Assembly (NCBI GenBank): GCA_030430455.1 | Contig: JAUIJB010000019.1 | Coordinates: forward strand, 1 to 53,507 | From: Verrucomicrobiia bacterium | Lineage (GTDB): Bacteria > Verrucomicrobiota > Verrucomicrobiia > Verrucomicrobiales > Akkermansiaceae | Reading direction: 5' to 3' | Length of the DNA: 53,507 nucleotides | Shown: positions 9,692 through 21,289 of the stretch, piece by piece | Numbering within the stretch: position 1 is the stretch's first letter | How the letters are laid out: the number at the start of each line of letters is the position of its first letter | Program-made: the position numbers and the translations under genes | The notes under the pieces: generated by a model | Seen by the model: the letters and a program-made list of their open reading frames with translations, nothing else | What the model was told of the DNA's origin: nothing | Database searches by the model: none

Positions 9692-10228
9692 ATGGGCACG
9701 ACCACCGCGCAGCAGTGGAAGAACTGGATGGCCGAGAACGGTCATCGCCTGCTGCTGTTTGCCCGCGGCTGGGCGCCGACCCGGCAGGACGCCGAGGACC
9801 TCGTCCAGGACGCCATCGTCCGGCTGTGGAACCTTCAGCAGGACAAGGGCAGGACCGGGCCGCCGGACCTGCCGCTGGCTTTTTCCACCATTCGCTTCTG
9901 CGGGCTCAATGCCCACCGCTCGACCAAGCGCCGGCGCCGGCGCGAGGAGTCGATCATCTACCTCAACGACTTCGAGGACGTCTGGCTCGACCCGGCGCTC
10001 GAGGAGGACGAGGAGGCCCTGTTGCTGCGGCAGGCGGTGCAGGGGCTCAGCGACAAGCTGCGCGAGGTGGTCACCATGAAGGTCTGGGGTGGCCTGACCT
10101 TTGCCCAGATTTCCGAGGCGCTGGCGATCTCGCCGAACACGGCGGCGTCGCGCTACCGCTACGCACTGGAACAACTGGCCGGCGAGATGCGCCGGGTGAA
10201 GGAGGCACGCCATGGAACCGGGAGCTGA
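9692..10228 (+). CDS. RNA polymerase sigma factor, ECF type
   Basis: A 178-residue sigma-70 family protein with region 2 (DAEDLVQDAIVRLW, residues about 33-46, core binding and -10 recognition) and region 4 (LTFAQISEALAISPNTAASRYRYALEQL, residues about 130-160, -35 helix-turn-helix). No region 1 or 3, as expected for an ECF sigma. A very basic patch (STKRRRRRE) follows region 2. Its last 17 bp overlap the next gene, which encodes a membrane protein placed like an anti-sigma factor, so the two are probably translationally coupled. Divergent from aguB. Confidence 0.9.
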   Translation: MGTTTAQQWKNWMAENGHRLLLFARGWAPTRQDAEDLVQDAIVRLWNLQQDKGRTGPPDLPLAFSTIRFCGLNAHRSTKRRRRREESIIYLNDFEDVWLDPALEEDEEALLLRQAVQGLSDKLREVVTMKVWGGLTFAQISEALAISPNTAASRYRYALEQLAGEMRRVKEARHGTGS

Positions 10229-10724
10229 CACGCCGGAAGGCATCGAGCGCGCCCTGGCGCGGCTGGTCCCGGCCTCGCTGAGCGGGGACGGCATGGCCGC
10301 GATCGAGGAAACCATCGACGAGCTTGCCGGCACCCCGGTCGCCGAATCCGCCGCGACCGGCGGGGAATCGCGCCGGGATTCGCGCCAAGATTCGCGCCGT
10401 GGCGTGGTCCGCTGGGCGGCCGCGGCGGCGGTCGTCGGCGGCCTGGCGGCGCTCGGCATGGGCTGGGCGGTGACGGCGGACCGCGGCGAGCCCGGCCGCG
10501 CGGTGATCGAGCCGGCCGAGGTGGTCCTGCTCGAGAGCTCGGAGCGGGTGGTCGAGGCCGCGGCCGAGACCGAGTTGCTCACCGATGACGATGGCTCGGT
10601 CAACCGCGCCTGGCACCTCAACGTGGTGAAGGAGGAAACCTACCGCGACGTCGAGACCGGCTACGAGGTGCGCGTCGTCCACCCGCGTGACGAACTCGTC
10701 ATGATGCCGGTGTCCCATTTCTGA
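10212..10724 (+). CDS. Single-pass membrane protein, candidate anti-sigma factor
   Basis: A 170-residue protein overlapping the sigma gene by 17 bp. Residues 1-65 are cytosolic and polar with repeated RRDSRQDSRR; one transmembrane helix lies at about residues 66-86 (VRWAAAAAVVGGLAALGMGWAV); the rest is extracytoplasmic. There is no HxxxCxxC zinc anti-sigma motif, so the role is inferred from topology and gene coupling only. The last codon and stop lie at the very start of an octamer repeat array, so array-length changes would not alter the protein unless they moved into the stop codon. Confidence 0.7.
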   Translation: MEPGADTPEGIERALARLVPASLSGDGMAAIEETIDELAGTPVAESAATGGESRRDSRQDSRRGVVRWAAAAAVVGGLAALGMGWAVTADRGEPGRAVIEPAEVVLLESSERVVEAAAETELLTDDDGSVNRAWHLNVVKEETYRDVETGYEVRVVHPRDELVMMPVSHF

Positions 10725-10776
10725 AACGCTGAAACGCTGAAACGCTGAAACGCTGAAACGTTGAAACGCTGAAATG
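10721..10776 (+). repeat. Octamer tandem array, 7 units of CTGAAACG
   Basis: Seven consecutive 8-base units; unit 6 is TTGAAACG and unit 7 is CTGAAATG. The first unit supplies the TGA stop codon (10722-10724) of the preceding gene. Unit length and copy number are typical of a variable-number repeat. Confidence 0.9.
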
Positions 10777-10800
10777 CTCGGACGGACGGGCTCCTCCCGA

Positions 10801-10863
10801 CCTCCGACCTCCGACCTCCGACCTCCGACCTCCGACCTCCGACCTCCGACCTCCGACCTCCGA
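10801..10863 (+). repeat. Heptamer tandem array, 9 perfect units of CCTCCGA
   Basis: Nine exact 7-base units fill 10801-10863, and the final A is the first base of the ATG at 10863. CCTCC is the anti-Shine-Dalgarno sequence, so the leader mRNA of the next gene carries nine copies of it and no ribosome binding site. Related degenerate heptamers lie just upstream of asnB. Confidence 0.93.
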
Positions 10864-11672
10864 TGCCAAGCCGATCACTCCATGGACTTGCGGCCCTGAC
10901 CGGGCTCATCGGCCTGCTCGCCCCGGTGGCGGCGGCCGACGAGGTGGTCGTGGCCCAGCCGCCGGCCCCGCCCGCGCTGCCCAGGATGGCCGGGGAGAAT
11001 CTCGAGGAGCAGGCCGCCCCCGGGCAGCAGCCCTGGGTCGGCATCCGCCTCGGCAAGCTCGAGGCCGCCGTGCGGGCCCACGCCCCCGCCGTGCCCGCGG
11101 GGGTCGGCTTCGTGGTCCAGGGCGTCGATTCCGGCGGGCCCGCCGAGCAGGCCGGGATCCGCCCCTTCGACATCCTCTGGAAGCTCGGCGACCAGATGAT
11201 CGTCAACGAGGCGCAGTTCGCCACGCTCCTGCGGATGCACGCACCCGGTGAGACCGTGGTGCTGAGCCTCGTCCGCTCCGGGGAGGCGCTTGATTGCCGC
11301 TTGGTGATCGGGACCATGCCGGAGGACCGCGGCTCGACGGCCAATCCGCCCTTCGACATCTCGCTGGCCCCCGCCGGGGTGCCGGGCATGCCCAAGGTGG
11401 TGATGGTGCCGGGGCAGCGGACCGCCCACAGCACCCGCAGCGACGGCAGCGTCATGCGGCTCTATTTCACCGACGGCAAGCCGCAGATCGACATCGACGA
11501 CCCCGACGGAAAGCCGGTCTATTCCGGGCCGCTGCGCCGCGACGGCGAGTGGGTCGTGCCCAAGAAATGGCGCTGCCAGGCCGGCGCGCTGCTCCGCGGG
11601 CTGTCGCAGGCCGAGCGCAGCGGGCGGGCCCCCAGGCCCCGGGTCGTCGTGCCCCCGTCGCGGCGGGATTGA
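10863..11672 (+). CDS. Secreted PDZ-domain protein
   Basis: A 269-residue protein. Residues 1-25 form a signal peptide (MPSRSLHGLAALTGLIGLLA, Ala-Ala-Ala cleavage region), followed by a Pro-rich linker and a PDZ domain at about 58-150 (WVGIRLG, GVDSGGPAEQAGIRPFDILWKL, LSLVRSGE). No protease domain is attached, so it probably binds peptides or scaffolds in the periplasm. The C-terminal part (PVYSGPLRRDGEWVVP, then a basic tail) is unrecognised. It follows the sigma/membrane pair but is separated by about 140 bp of tandem repeats. The start is fixed by the signal peptide, with no Shine-Dalgarno. Confidence 0.8.
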   Translation: MPSRSLHGLAALTGLIGLLAPVAAADEVVVAQPPAPPALPRMAGENLEEQAAPGQQPWVGIRLGKLEAAVRAHAPAVPAGVGFVVQGVDSGGPAEQAGIRPFDILWKLGDQMIVNEAQFATLLRMHAPGETVVLSLVRSGEALDCRLVIGTMPEDRGSTANPPFDISLAPAGVPGMPKVVMVPGQRTAHSTRSDGSVMRLYFTDGKPQIDIDDPDGKPVYSGPLRRDGEWVVPKKWRCQAGALLRGLSQAERSGRAPRPRVVVPPSRRD

Positions 11673-11753
11673 TCCTCGAGGGCAATTTGCGGCCGGATTT
11701 CGACCGGATGGGCCTTGCGTTTTCGAACGGCGGTTCCCATTTTCGCCGCCGCG

Positions 11754-14902
<3,149 letters not shown>

Positions 14903-14932
14903 GGCCACCGGTCACCGCGAACCCTTCCCCCG

Positions 14933-14967
14933 ACCCTGCCGGCGAGCCGCCGGCAGGGTTGTTTTTT
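14933..14967 (+). terminator. Intrinsic terminator after eno
   Basis: A perfect 12-bp stem ACCCTGCCGGCG / CGCCGGCAGGGT with an AGC loop is followed by TTGTTTTTT. This is the clearest Rho-independent terminator in the window and shows that the organism uses canonical ones, in contrast to the fold-back elements at convergent junctions. Confidence 0.95.
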
Positions 14968-14998
14968 CCCGCCGAGCGGCGACGCTCGGGCCGCCCCG

Positions 14999-15583
14999 AT
15001 GAACCTCCGCACCGCGACCTTCCTGACCAGCTCGCCCGACCTGGCTTCCTGCCCGCCGCCGGACCAGCCGGAGTTCGCCTTCATCGGCCGCTCGAACGTC
15101 GGCAAGTCCTCGCTGCTCAACCTCTTGACCGGCCGCAAGGACCTCGCCCGGGTCTCCGGCAGCCCGGGGCACACCAAGCTGGTCAACTTCTTCGGCGTCG
15201 ACAACCGCTGGCGGCTGGTCGACCTGCCGGGCTACGGCTACGCCAAGGGCTCGAAGCAGGAGCGCGAGCGCTTCCAGGAGATGATCGCCGAGTACCTCTC
15301 GGGCCGGATGAACCTCGCCTGCCTGTTCGTCCTGATCGACTCGCGTCACCCGCCGCAGGCGATCGACCTCGACTTCGTCGCCTGGGTGATCGAGGGCGGG
15401 ATTCCCTTCCGTCTGGTCTTCACCAAGGCCGACAAGGTGAAGGCGGGCCAGTTGAAGAAGAACATCGCCGCCTTCCAGGCCGGGTTTCCCGGCGGCGGGG
15501 AGTGGGAGGTCCTCAGCTGCTCGGCGAAGACCGGCGAGGGCAAGGGCCGGATCCTCGCGGCGATCACGGCGGTGTTGGGTTGA
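14999..15583 (+). CDS. engB: Ribosome biogenesis GTPase EngB/YsxC
   Basis: A 194-residue TRAFAC GTPase that assists 50S subunit assembly. All G motifs are visible: G1 GRSNVGKSS (residues about 30-38), G2 within GSPGHTK, G3 DLPGYGYAKG, G4 FTKADK and G5 SCSAKTGEGK. The G3 extension GYGYA is specific to the EngB family. Length is standard. It sits between the eno terminator and a long repeat-filled gap, so it is probably transcribed alone. Confidence 0.97.
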   Translation: MNLRTATFLTSSPDLASCPPPDQPEFAFIGRSNVGKSSLLNLLTGRKDLARVSGSPGHTKLVNFFGVDNRWRLVDLPGYGYAKGSKQERERFQEMIAEYLSGRMNLACLFVLIDSRHPPQAIDLDFVAWVIEGGIPFRLVFTKADKVKAGQLKKNIAAFQAGFPGGGEWEVLSCSAKTGEGKGRILAAITAVLG

Positions 15584-16127
15584 ACGGAAGTGACACCTGT
15601 CGCGCTGCGAACCCACGAGCCGAAGGCCCTGGAGTGCGGCGGCTTGACGCCGCTTTCGTGTCGTTCAACGCCATCGCCGCGGGGTTCGCTGGCGGTGGAA
15701 GGAGGTGGTTCGCAGCGTCCACCCAGGGGGGCGCGATGGGTGGAGGTCTCGACCGGTGTTTCCGGCGGCTCGCTGCCTGATCGCTTCCGCGCCCAGGCCC
15801 ACCGCACTCCGAGGTTGCGCCGTGAATCGGGGTGCTTCAGTTGCACAGGGCAGCCTTCCCATTGAGTCCCGCGGGACCATCCGAGGTTTCTCAACAGCCT
15901 CCTGATACCGTGTCAGTGAAACAACCTGACTCTCCTGGTCGGGTGGGATGGCCGCAGATTGCGCAGATGAGCGCAGATGGATTCTGAAATCTGCCTCCAT
16001 CTGCGCAATCTGCGGGTTCCCATTCTTCGAGTCTTGTGGAGTCCGGTTCTTTCTTGGAGCTCGTATCAACCGGACCTCTGCCGGAACCGGGCCCGTCCCG
16101 GTTTGACTCGCCCCTTAGGGTGGAGGG
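15584..16127. repeat. Composite dispersed repeat (copy A) filling the engB-symporter gap
   Basis: No gene seen in this 544-bp gap. From 15621 it carries GAAGGCCCTGGAGTGCGGCG, then the palindromic GCGGC..TTGA..CGCCGC core, GTGTCGTTC, CGCAGCGTCCACCC, later GTGAAACAACCTGAC and a CCGCAGATTGCGCAGATG inverted repeat (15952-16020, complementary arm CATCTGCGCAATCTGCGG at 15998-16015). The same blocks in the same order recur at 45861-46200. The last 20 bp hold the Shine-Dalgarno AGGGTGGAGG of the next gene. Confidence 0.7.
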
Positions 16128-17720
16128 GTGACCCTCGCCAGCGCCGCCGAGCCCGCCCTGCATGCCGCCGACCACGGGATCATCCTCGGCTACCTCCTGT
16201 TCGTCATCGCACTGGGCTTCTGGATCGGCCGCCGGCACCACGACGCCGACGACTACTTCCTCGCCGGGCGCTCGATGAGCTGGCTCTTCGTCGGCGTCTC
16301 GCTGTTCGCATCGAACATCTCGAGCACCACGCTCGTCGGCCTGGCGGGCGATGCCTACGCCACGGGCATCGCGGTGTTCAACTACGAGTGGATGGCGAGC
16401 GTGGTGCTGGTCTTCTTCGCCATCTTCCTGCTGCCCTTCCTGCTGCGCAGCGGCGTCTACACCCTGCCCGAGTTCCTCGGCCTGCGCTTCGGCAACGGCG
16501 TGCGGCGCTACTTCTCCGCGCTGACCCTGTTCCTCAACATCGTGGTCGACACCGCCGGCAGCCTCTACGCCGGCGGGATCATCCTGCGGCTGGTGTTTCC
16601 CGGCATCGACCTCGGCTGGGTGATTCTCGCCCTCGCCCTCTTCGCCGGGGTCTACACCATGGCCGGGGGGCTGGCGGCGGTGATCTACACCGACTTCATC
16701 CAGACCGTGTTCCTGCTGGTCGGCGCGGTGGTGGTCTCGTGGATCGCCTTCGACAAGGTCGGCGGCTGGGAGGGCATGACGGCGGGGTTGACGGCCGAGC
16801 GGCTCAGCCTGATCCGCCCCGCCGACAGCGACTCGGTGCCCTGGCCGGGACTGCTCATCGGCGTTCCGGTGCTGGGGTTCTACTTCTGGTGCACCAACCA
16901 GTTCATGGCCCAGCGGGTGCTCTCGGCGCGCAGCCTCGACCACGGTCGCGGCGGCCTCCTGCTCGCCGGCGCGCTGAAGCTGCCGGTGCTGTTCATCATG
17001 GTGCTGCCGGGAACCATGGCGATCCACCTCTACCCCGAGCTCGGCAACGCCGACCTGGTCTATCCCACGCTGATGTTCGACCTGCTGCCCACCGGGCTGC
17101 TCGGGCTGTGCCTGGCGGGATTCATCGCCGCGCTGATGTCGCAGATCGACTCGACCCTCAACGCCGCCTCGACGCTGGTGACCATGGACTTCGTGCGGCC
17201 GCTCAGGCCGGACCTCGACCCCGGCCAGCTGATGCGGGTCGGCCGCTGGGTGACCCTCGGCTTCATGCTGCTGGCGGCGCTGTGGGCGCCGGAGATCGAG
17301 CGCTTCACCTCGCTGTTCCGCTACCTCCAGCAGGTCCTCGCCTACACCATCCCGCCGGTGGTCGTGCTGTTCTTCGCGGCGATCTTCTCGCGGCGCTCGA
17401 ACCACGTCGGCGCCTACGCCTGCCTGATCGGCGGGACCGTCGCGGGGGCGGTCATGTTCGTGCTCAACGCGGTCCTCGGGGTGACCTCGATCCACTTCCT
17501 CTACGTCGCCCCGATCGGCTGCGTGGTCTCGCTGCTGGCGCTGCTGGCCGGCAACTCCTTCGGCCCGGCCGAGGGCGCCGGCTCGCCGATCCGCTGGACG
17601 CCGGAGTTCTTCCACGAGGAGACCCGCGCCCTGCGCGCCCGGCCGTGGTTCCGCAACTACCGGGTCTGGTCCGTGGTGCTGCTGGTGCTCACCGCCGCGC
17701 TCGTCGTGTGGTTCCGCTGA
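16128..17720 (+). CDS. Sodium:solute symporter, SGLT-like
   Basis: A 530-residue SSS-family transporter with about 14 helices. The family opening DADDYFLAGRSMSWLFVGVS and GLYTMAGG-type segment (AGVYTMAGGLAAVIYTDFIQ) are present. The signature ALMSQIDSTLNAASTLVTMD resembles the sugar (SGLT/vSGLT) branch, whose members carry Ser-Ala-Ser-Thr-Leu at this place, so a sugar or polyol is the most likely substrate with Na+. The start is GTG at 16128, supported by AGGGTGGAGG just upstream, one of the few clear Shine-Dalgarno sequences here. Convergent with asnB. Confidence 0.92.
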   Translation: MTLASAAEPALHAADHGIILGYLLFVIALGFWIGRRHHDADDYFLAGRSMSWLFVGVSLFASNISSTTLVGLAGDAYATGIAVFNYEWMASVVLVFFAIFLLPFLLRSGVYTLPEFLGLRFGNGVRRYFSALTLFLNIVVDTAGSLYAGGIILRLVFPGIDLGWVILALALFAGVYTMAGGLAAVIYTDFIQTVFLLVGAVVVSWIAFDKVGGWEGMTAGLTAERLSLIRPADSDSVPWPGLLIGVPVLGFYFWCTNQFMAQRVLSARSLDHGRGGLLLAGALKLPVLFIMVLPGTMAIHLYPELGNADLVYPTLMFDLLPTGLLGLCLAGFIAALMSQIDSTLNAASTLVTMDFVRPLRPDLDPGQLMRVGRWVTLGFMLLAALWAPEIERFTSLFRYLQQVLAYTIPPVVVLFFAAIFSRRSNHVGAYACLIGGTVAGAVMFVLNAVLGVTSIHFLYVAPIGCVVSLLALLAGNSFGPAEGAGSPIRWTPEFFHEETRALRARPWFRNYRVWSVVLLVLTAALVVWFR

Positions 17721-17773
17721 GTGAGCCCTGGAGGCCATCCTTCGCCACTCCCGTCGCTCCGGTGTGGATGAAG

Positions 17774-17870
17774 CGGAGCGCCGACTTCAGTCGGTCGAGA
17801 GGTGAGGAAGAGACTCTCAGGGGCGCTTCGAGCCGGACTGGAAGTCCGCGGTCCGATCGCCGGCGAGAAC
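17774..17870. repeat. Dispersed palindromic repeat, GCCGACTTCAGTCGG family (copy 1)
   Basis: Located in the convergent gap between the symporter and asnB. It consists of GGAGCGCCGACTTCAGTCGG, then GAGAGGTG, then GCTTCGAGCCGG and CCGCGGTCCGAT. The palindromes CCGACTTCAGTCGG and CGGACTGGAAGTCCG would form short hairpins. The same series of blocks occurs at 45744-45826. Confidence 0.72.
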
Positions 17871-17885
17871 TTGGAGGGCCAACCG

Positions 17886-19835
17886 TCAGCAGAACTTGGC
17901 GTGCAGGATGTGCAGGCCGAGGAGGTGGTTGAGCAGGGCGTCCTTTCGGACCAGCGAGGTCGGGTCGGTGTCGGCCTCGTAGTCCTTGATGAACTGGCCG
18001 ACCTTGTCCGGCGAGAGGATGCCGCAGCGGGCGACGGCGTCGCGGTTGAGGAACGAGCTGATCAGCTCCTGGACGCGGGCCTTCTTCTTCTCGTCGGTGT
18101 GCGCCGGCGGGGCCATGAAGGCGAACTTCTCGCGCTTGTAGAGGACCTCGGGAAGCACGCCGCGGACGGCCTCGCGGAGGACGTACTTCTCGATGTTGCC
18201 CTTGATGCGGTAGTGCGGCGGCACCTTGAAGGCGGCCTCGGCCAGGTGGTGGTCGAGGAAGGCCGGGCGCGACTCCATCGAGTTGGCCATGTCGACGCGG
18301 TCGCCGCCCCAGTTGAGGATCTGCCCCTCGAGCTGGCACTTCGCCCAGGTGTACTGCGCCCGGTCGAGCGGGTGGCGGCCCTCCATCATCGAGCCGTCGA
18401 TGCGCGAGGCGATCTCCTCGATCGGGTCGTAGTCCCTCAGCTCGTTCGCCACGTCGGGGTCGAGCAGCGGGCGGGCGAGGTCGAGGGTCTCCATCCACGG
18501 CTGGATCCACGACGGGGTGAAGCCGCAGATGGCGTCGAAGGCCGGGTGGTGGCGCTCGTTCTCCGACAGGATCGCCCCCTTGAAGAGCGAGTTGGTCTTC
18601 TCCAGCGCGGCCTGGTACTCGGCGCGGATGTGCTCCGGCTCGTGGCTGATGCCGTGCAGGAACATGTCGCGCTTGAAGCCCGGGTAGCCGGCGAAGAGCT
18701 CGTCGGAACCCTCGCCGGTGACGACGCAGCGGTAGCCGCAGTCCCAGACGCGCTTCGACATCAGGTTCTTGGCGACGCCGAGGGTGTTGTAGAAGGTCCG
18801 CTCGGCGTGCCAGACGGTGTCGATGTAGTTCTGCCCGTAGAGGTCGTCCGCCGCGAGGGTGATCATCTCCTGGTCGGCCTTCATCGACACCGCCATCTCG
18901 CGGGCGATGCCCGACTCGTCGTAGTCGACGTTGTCGAAGGCGATCGTGAAGGCCTTGACCGGCGACTGCATGGCGCCGGTGGCGAGGCCGAGGATGCAGC
19001 AGGAGTCGATGCCGCCGGAGAGGTAGCAGCCGACCGGCACGTCGGCCTCGAGCCGCAGGACCACGGCCTTGGTCAGCTGCTCGCGGATGGTCTCGACGTG
19101 GTACTGCTCGTCGTCGGGGCGGTCGTGGCCGCCCTCGCCCGGGAAGTCGAGGTCCCAGTACTTGATCTTCTCGATGTCGAGCCGGCCGTCGCGGCGGCGG
19201 ATGCGCAGCAGGTGGCCGGGCGAGAGGGACTCGATGTTCTTGAAGGCGCTCATCCCGGGCGCGATGGTCTGCATCAGCTGGTGCAGCGCGGCCTTCTCGT
19301 CGAGCTCGGCGGGGATGTCGGGGTGTGCCAGCAGCGCCTTGACCTCCGAGCCCCAGTGGATGGTGTGGTCGTCCTGGACGTGGATGAAGAGCGGGCGGAT
19401 CCCCCAGCGGTCGCGCACCAGCAGCAGCTCGTCCTTCTCGCGGTCGTAGAGCACGAAGGCGAACTCGCCGCGCAGGTGCTTCATGAAGTCCAGGCCGTGC
19501 TTGCGGTAGAGCCCGTGGGCGACCTCCGAGTCCGACTTGGTGGCGAAGCGCTGGCCCTCGGCCATGAGGATCGAGCGGTGCCGCTTGAAGTCGTAGAACT
19601 CGCCGTTGACGGTCGACACGAAGCGCGCGTCAAGCGAGTGGATCGGCTGGCAGCCGTGCTCGAGGTCGTTGATCGAGAGCCGGGTGTGGCCGAGCGCGAG
19701 CCCGCGCTCCTTGTCGAGCCAGGTGGTCTGCGCGTCGGGGCCGCGGTGGAGGATGGCCTGGAGCTGGTCCTGGAGGATCGGCTCGCGGCCCTCGTCGAGG
19801 GGGCGGGTGGAGAAGCTACCGGCGATTCCGCACAT
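17886..19835 (-). CDS. asnB: Asparagine synthase (glutamine-hydrolysing)
   Basis: A 649-residue two-domain enzyme making asparagine from aspartate, ATP and glutamine. Class II glutaminase domain: the nucleophile Cys2 (MCGIAGSF) must be exposed by Met removal, followed by RGPDAQT and VNGEFYDF. The synthetase domain has the PP-loop YLSGGIDSC near residue 270 and GEGSDELFAGYPGFKR. Length fits the larger AsnB/AsnO type. Its leader on the minus strand is a degenerate heptamer array running almost to the ATG, with no Shine-Dalgarno. It lies downstream of pyrB on the same strand (197 bp). Confidence 0.96.
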   Translation of the reverse strand: MCGIAGSFSTRPLDEGREPILQDQLQAILHRGPDAQTTWLDKERGLALGHTRLSINDLEHGCQPIHSLDARFVSTVNGEFYDFKRHRSILMAEGQRFATKSDSEVAHGLYRKHGLDFMKHLRGEFAFVLYDREKDELLLVRDRWGIRPLFIHVQDDHTIHWGSEVKALLAHPDIPAELDEKAALHQLMQTIAPGMSAFKNIESLSPGHLLRIRRRDGRLDIEKIKYWDLDFPGEGGHDRPDDEQYHVETIREQLTKAVVLRLEADVPVGCYLSGGIDSCCILGLATGAMQSPVKAFTIAFDNVDYDESGIAREMAVSMKADQEMITLAADDLYGQNYIDTVWHAERTFYNTLGVAKNLMSKRVWDCGYRCVVTGEGSDELFAGYPGFKRDMFLHGISHEPEHIRAEYQAALEKTNSLFKGAILSENERHHPAFDAICGFTPSWIQPWMETLDLARPLLDPDVANELRDYDPIEEIASRIDGSMMEGRHPLDRAQYTWAKCQLEGQILNWGGDRVDMANSMESRPAFLDHHLAEAAFKVPPHYRIKGNIEKYVLREAVRGVLPEVLYKREKFAFMAPPAHTDEKKKARVQELISSFLNRDAVARCGILSPDKVGQFIKDYEADTDPTSLVRKDALLNHLLGLHILHAKFC

Positions 19836-19885
19836 ACAAGTTCAGGAGTTCAGGATTTGGAGTTCGGAGGTTGAAGTTCGGATGA
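19836..19885 (-). repeat. Degenerate heptamer array directly upstream of asnB
   Basis: On the minus strand the leader reads in heptads GAACTTC AACCTCC GAACTCC AAATCCT GAACTCC TGAACTT, then GTATG with the asnB ATG. The heptad resembles the CCTCCGA array at 10801 (GACCTCC in the other phase). The rest of the gap to pyrB (19886-20031) shows no gene. Confidence 0.65.
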
Positions 19886-20031
19886 TCGACCCGGGCGGGC
19901 GGGTCCTGGTTGATGGGAAAACGCGAGAAGCTTGGGGGAAGGGGAGGCCAGCGGACGGGGGAGCCCGGTTGGCGGGGAGCAGGTGCAGCGAAACCCGATG
20001 GCGGATCCGGAACCCTGCCGCCCTGCCGCCG

Positions 20032-21108
20032 TCAAAAGTCCGGCAGCCGGTCGAGGCGGCCGAGGACGGCGAGGAGCAGGGCCTGGCGCACGAAGACGGC
20101 TCCGTGAGCCTGGCTGAAGTAGAGGTTGTGCGGGGTCTTGTCGAGCGAGGTGTCGAGCTCGTCGAGGCGCGCCAGCGGGTGCAGGATGACGGCGTCCTCC
20201 TTGAGCGGGCTGTCGGCGTCGAGCTTGTAGCGCGAGTCGAGCGACTTGTAGGAGTCGCCGAGGAAGGCGATCGAGTTCATGTAGATGACGTCCAGCCGCG
20301 GCAGGCTCTCGCGGATGTCGTTGGTGACCTCGTAGTCGATGTTGGCCCGGTTGAGGCTGTCGGTGACGTCCTTGCCGAAGGGGTCGGCCATTTCCGAGAT
20401 GACGGTGACCTTCTCGATGTGGTCGCTGAAGAGCAGGGACATCAGCAGGAAGGACTTCACCGCGCGCATCGAACCCGGCGTGCCGAGGATGCCGAGCTGG
20501 AGCTTCTTGTCGCCGGTCTCGAAGGGGGCCGCGAGGCGCGGCTTCCACTTCAGCAGCGCATACCAGTCGGTCAGCGCCTGGGTCGGGTGCTCGCCGGAGC
20601 CGTTGCCGGCGTTGATGAGCGGGACGCGCAGGTTCTCGAGGATGCGCTTGGGCGCGTCGGTCTCGGTGTGGCGCATCACCACGCAGTCGCAGTAGGCGTT
20701 GAACATCTCGCCGATGTCCTGCATCGACTCGCCCTTCTTGGCGCCGGTGACCGAGCCGTCGGGGATGGAGATGATCTTGCCGGCGAGCCGGTGGACGGCG
20801 CTCTCGAAGCTGGTGCGCGTGCGCGTGGAGGCCTCGAAGAACGCGGTGGTGACGATCTTGCCGTCGAGCGGGTGGTAGGGCCAGATCTCGACCTCCTCGA
20901 GGAAGGCCGCGAGCTTGCAGATCTCGGCGACCTGCTGGAAGGAGAACTGCCGGGCGTAGAGGACGTTCTGGCCGGAGAGCTCGGCGAGGACGTTGAGGTC
21001 GGGCGGGGAGGATTCGAAGAGGTTGCCCGGCTCGGGCCGCGTGGCCTCGGAGTCGCGCGGCGGCGTGAGGTAGGGCGTCGCCGGGTTGGGTTCGAGATCT
21101 TCACTCAT
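20032..21108 (-). CDS. pyrB: Aspartate carbamoyltransferase catalytic chain
   Basis: A 358-residue enzyme joining carbamoyl phosphate and aspartate, the first committed step of pyrimidine synthesis. The carbamoyl phosphate motif ASTRTRTSFE, the 80s loop VTGAKKGESMQD, HPTQALTDWY and the aspartate-site ILHPLARLDEL..DKTPHNLYF match ATCase rather than ornithine transcarbamylase. It is about 45 residues longer than E. coli PyrB, owing to a polar Pro-rich N-terminal extension. No regulatory chain pyrI is nearby. It lies 57 bp downstream of the small symporter accessory gene on the same strand. Confidence 0.95.
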   Translation of the reverse strand: MSEDLEPNPATPYLTPPRDSEATRPEPGNLFESSPPDLNVLAELSGQNVLYARQFSFQQVAEICKLAAFLEEVEIWPYHPLDGKIVTTAFFEASTRTRTSFESAVHRLAGKIISIPDGSVTGAKKGESMQDIGEMFNAYCDCVVMRHTETDAPKRILENLRVPLINAGNGSGEHPTQALTDWYALLKWKPRLAAPFETGDKKLQLGILGTPGSMRAVKSFLLMSLLFSDHIEKVTVISEMADPFGKDVTDSLNRANIDYEVTNDIRESLPRLDVIYMNSIAFLGDSYKSLDSRYKLDADSPLKEDAVILHPLARLDELDTSLDKTPHNLYFSQAHGAVFVRQALLLAVLGRLDRLPDF

Positions 21109-21165
21109 GGGACAGGCAGGTTGGAGGTCGGGTTTCGCGGGGTCGGATTGACCGAGTCAGCGGGA

Positions 21166-21285
21166 TCACCACAGCTCGCCGCGCTTCCAGTCGCGGATCA
21201 GCAGCACGATGAGGGCCAGCGCCCCGAGGCCGGTCCAGATGAGACCGAGAAAGACGAGGAACTGGAGGAAGCTTTCCGGGAACAT
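21166..21285 (-). CDS. Putative symporter small accessory protein, 39 residues
   Basis: A 39-residue protein with one transmembrane helix (residues about 8-30) and a positively charged Arg-Asp-Trp-Lys-Arg-Gly end. The ATG at 21285 lies 4 bp after the stop of the symporter gene, on the same strand, so the two are almost certainly co-translated. Tiny single-helix proteins with a Trp-x-x-Gly end next to SSS transporters are a known arrangement; assignment rests on this context and topology. Confidence 0.72.
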   Translation of the reverse strand: MFPESFLQFLVFLGLIWTGLGALALIVLLIRDWKRGELW

Positions 21286-21289
21286 CGGA

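Noticed and set aside
15590..16069. Short ORFs (91-134 codons) between engB and the symporter
   Set aside because: They lie within the composite dispersed repeat and match the equally spurious ORFs at 45864-46330 in repeat copy B.
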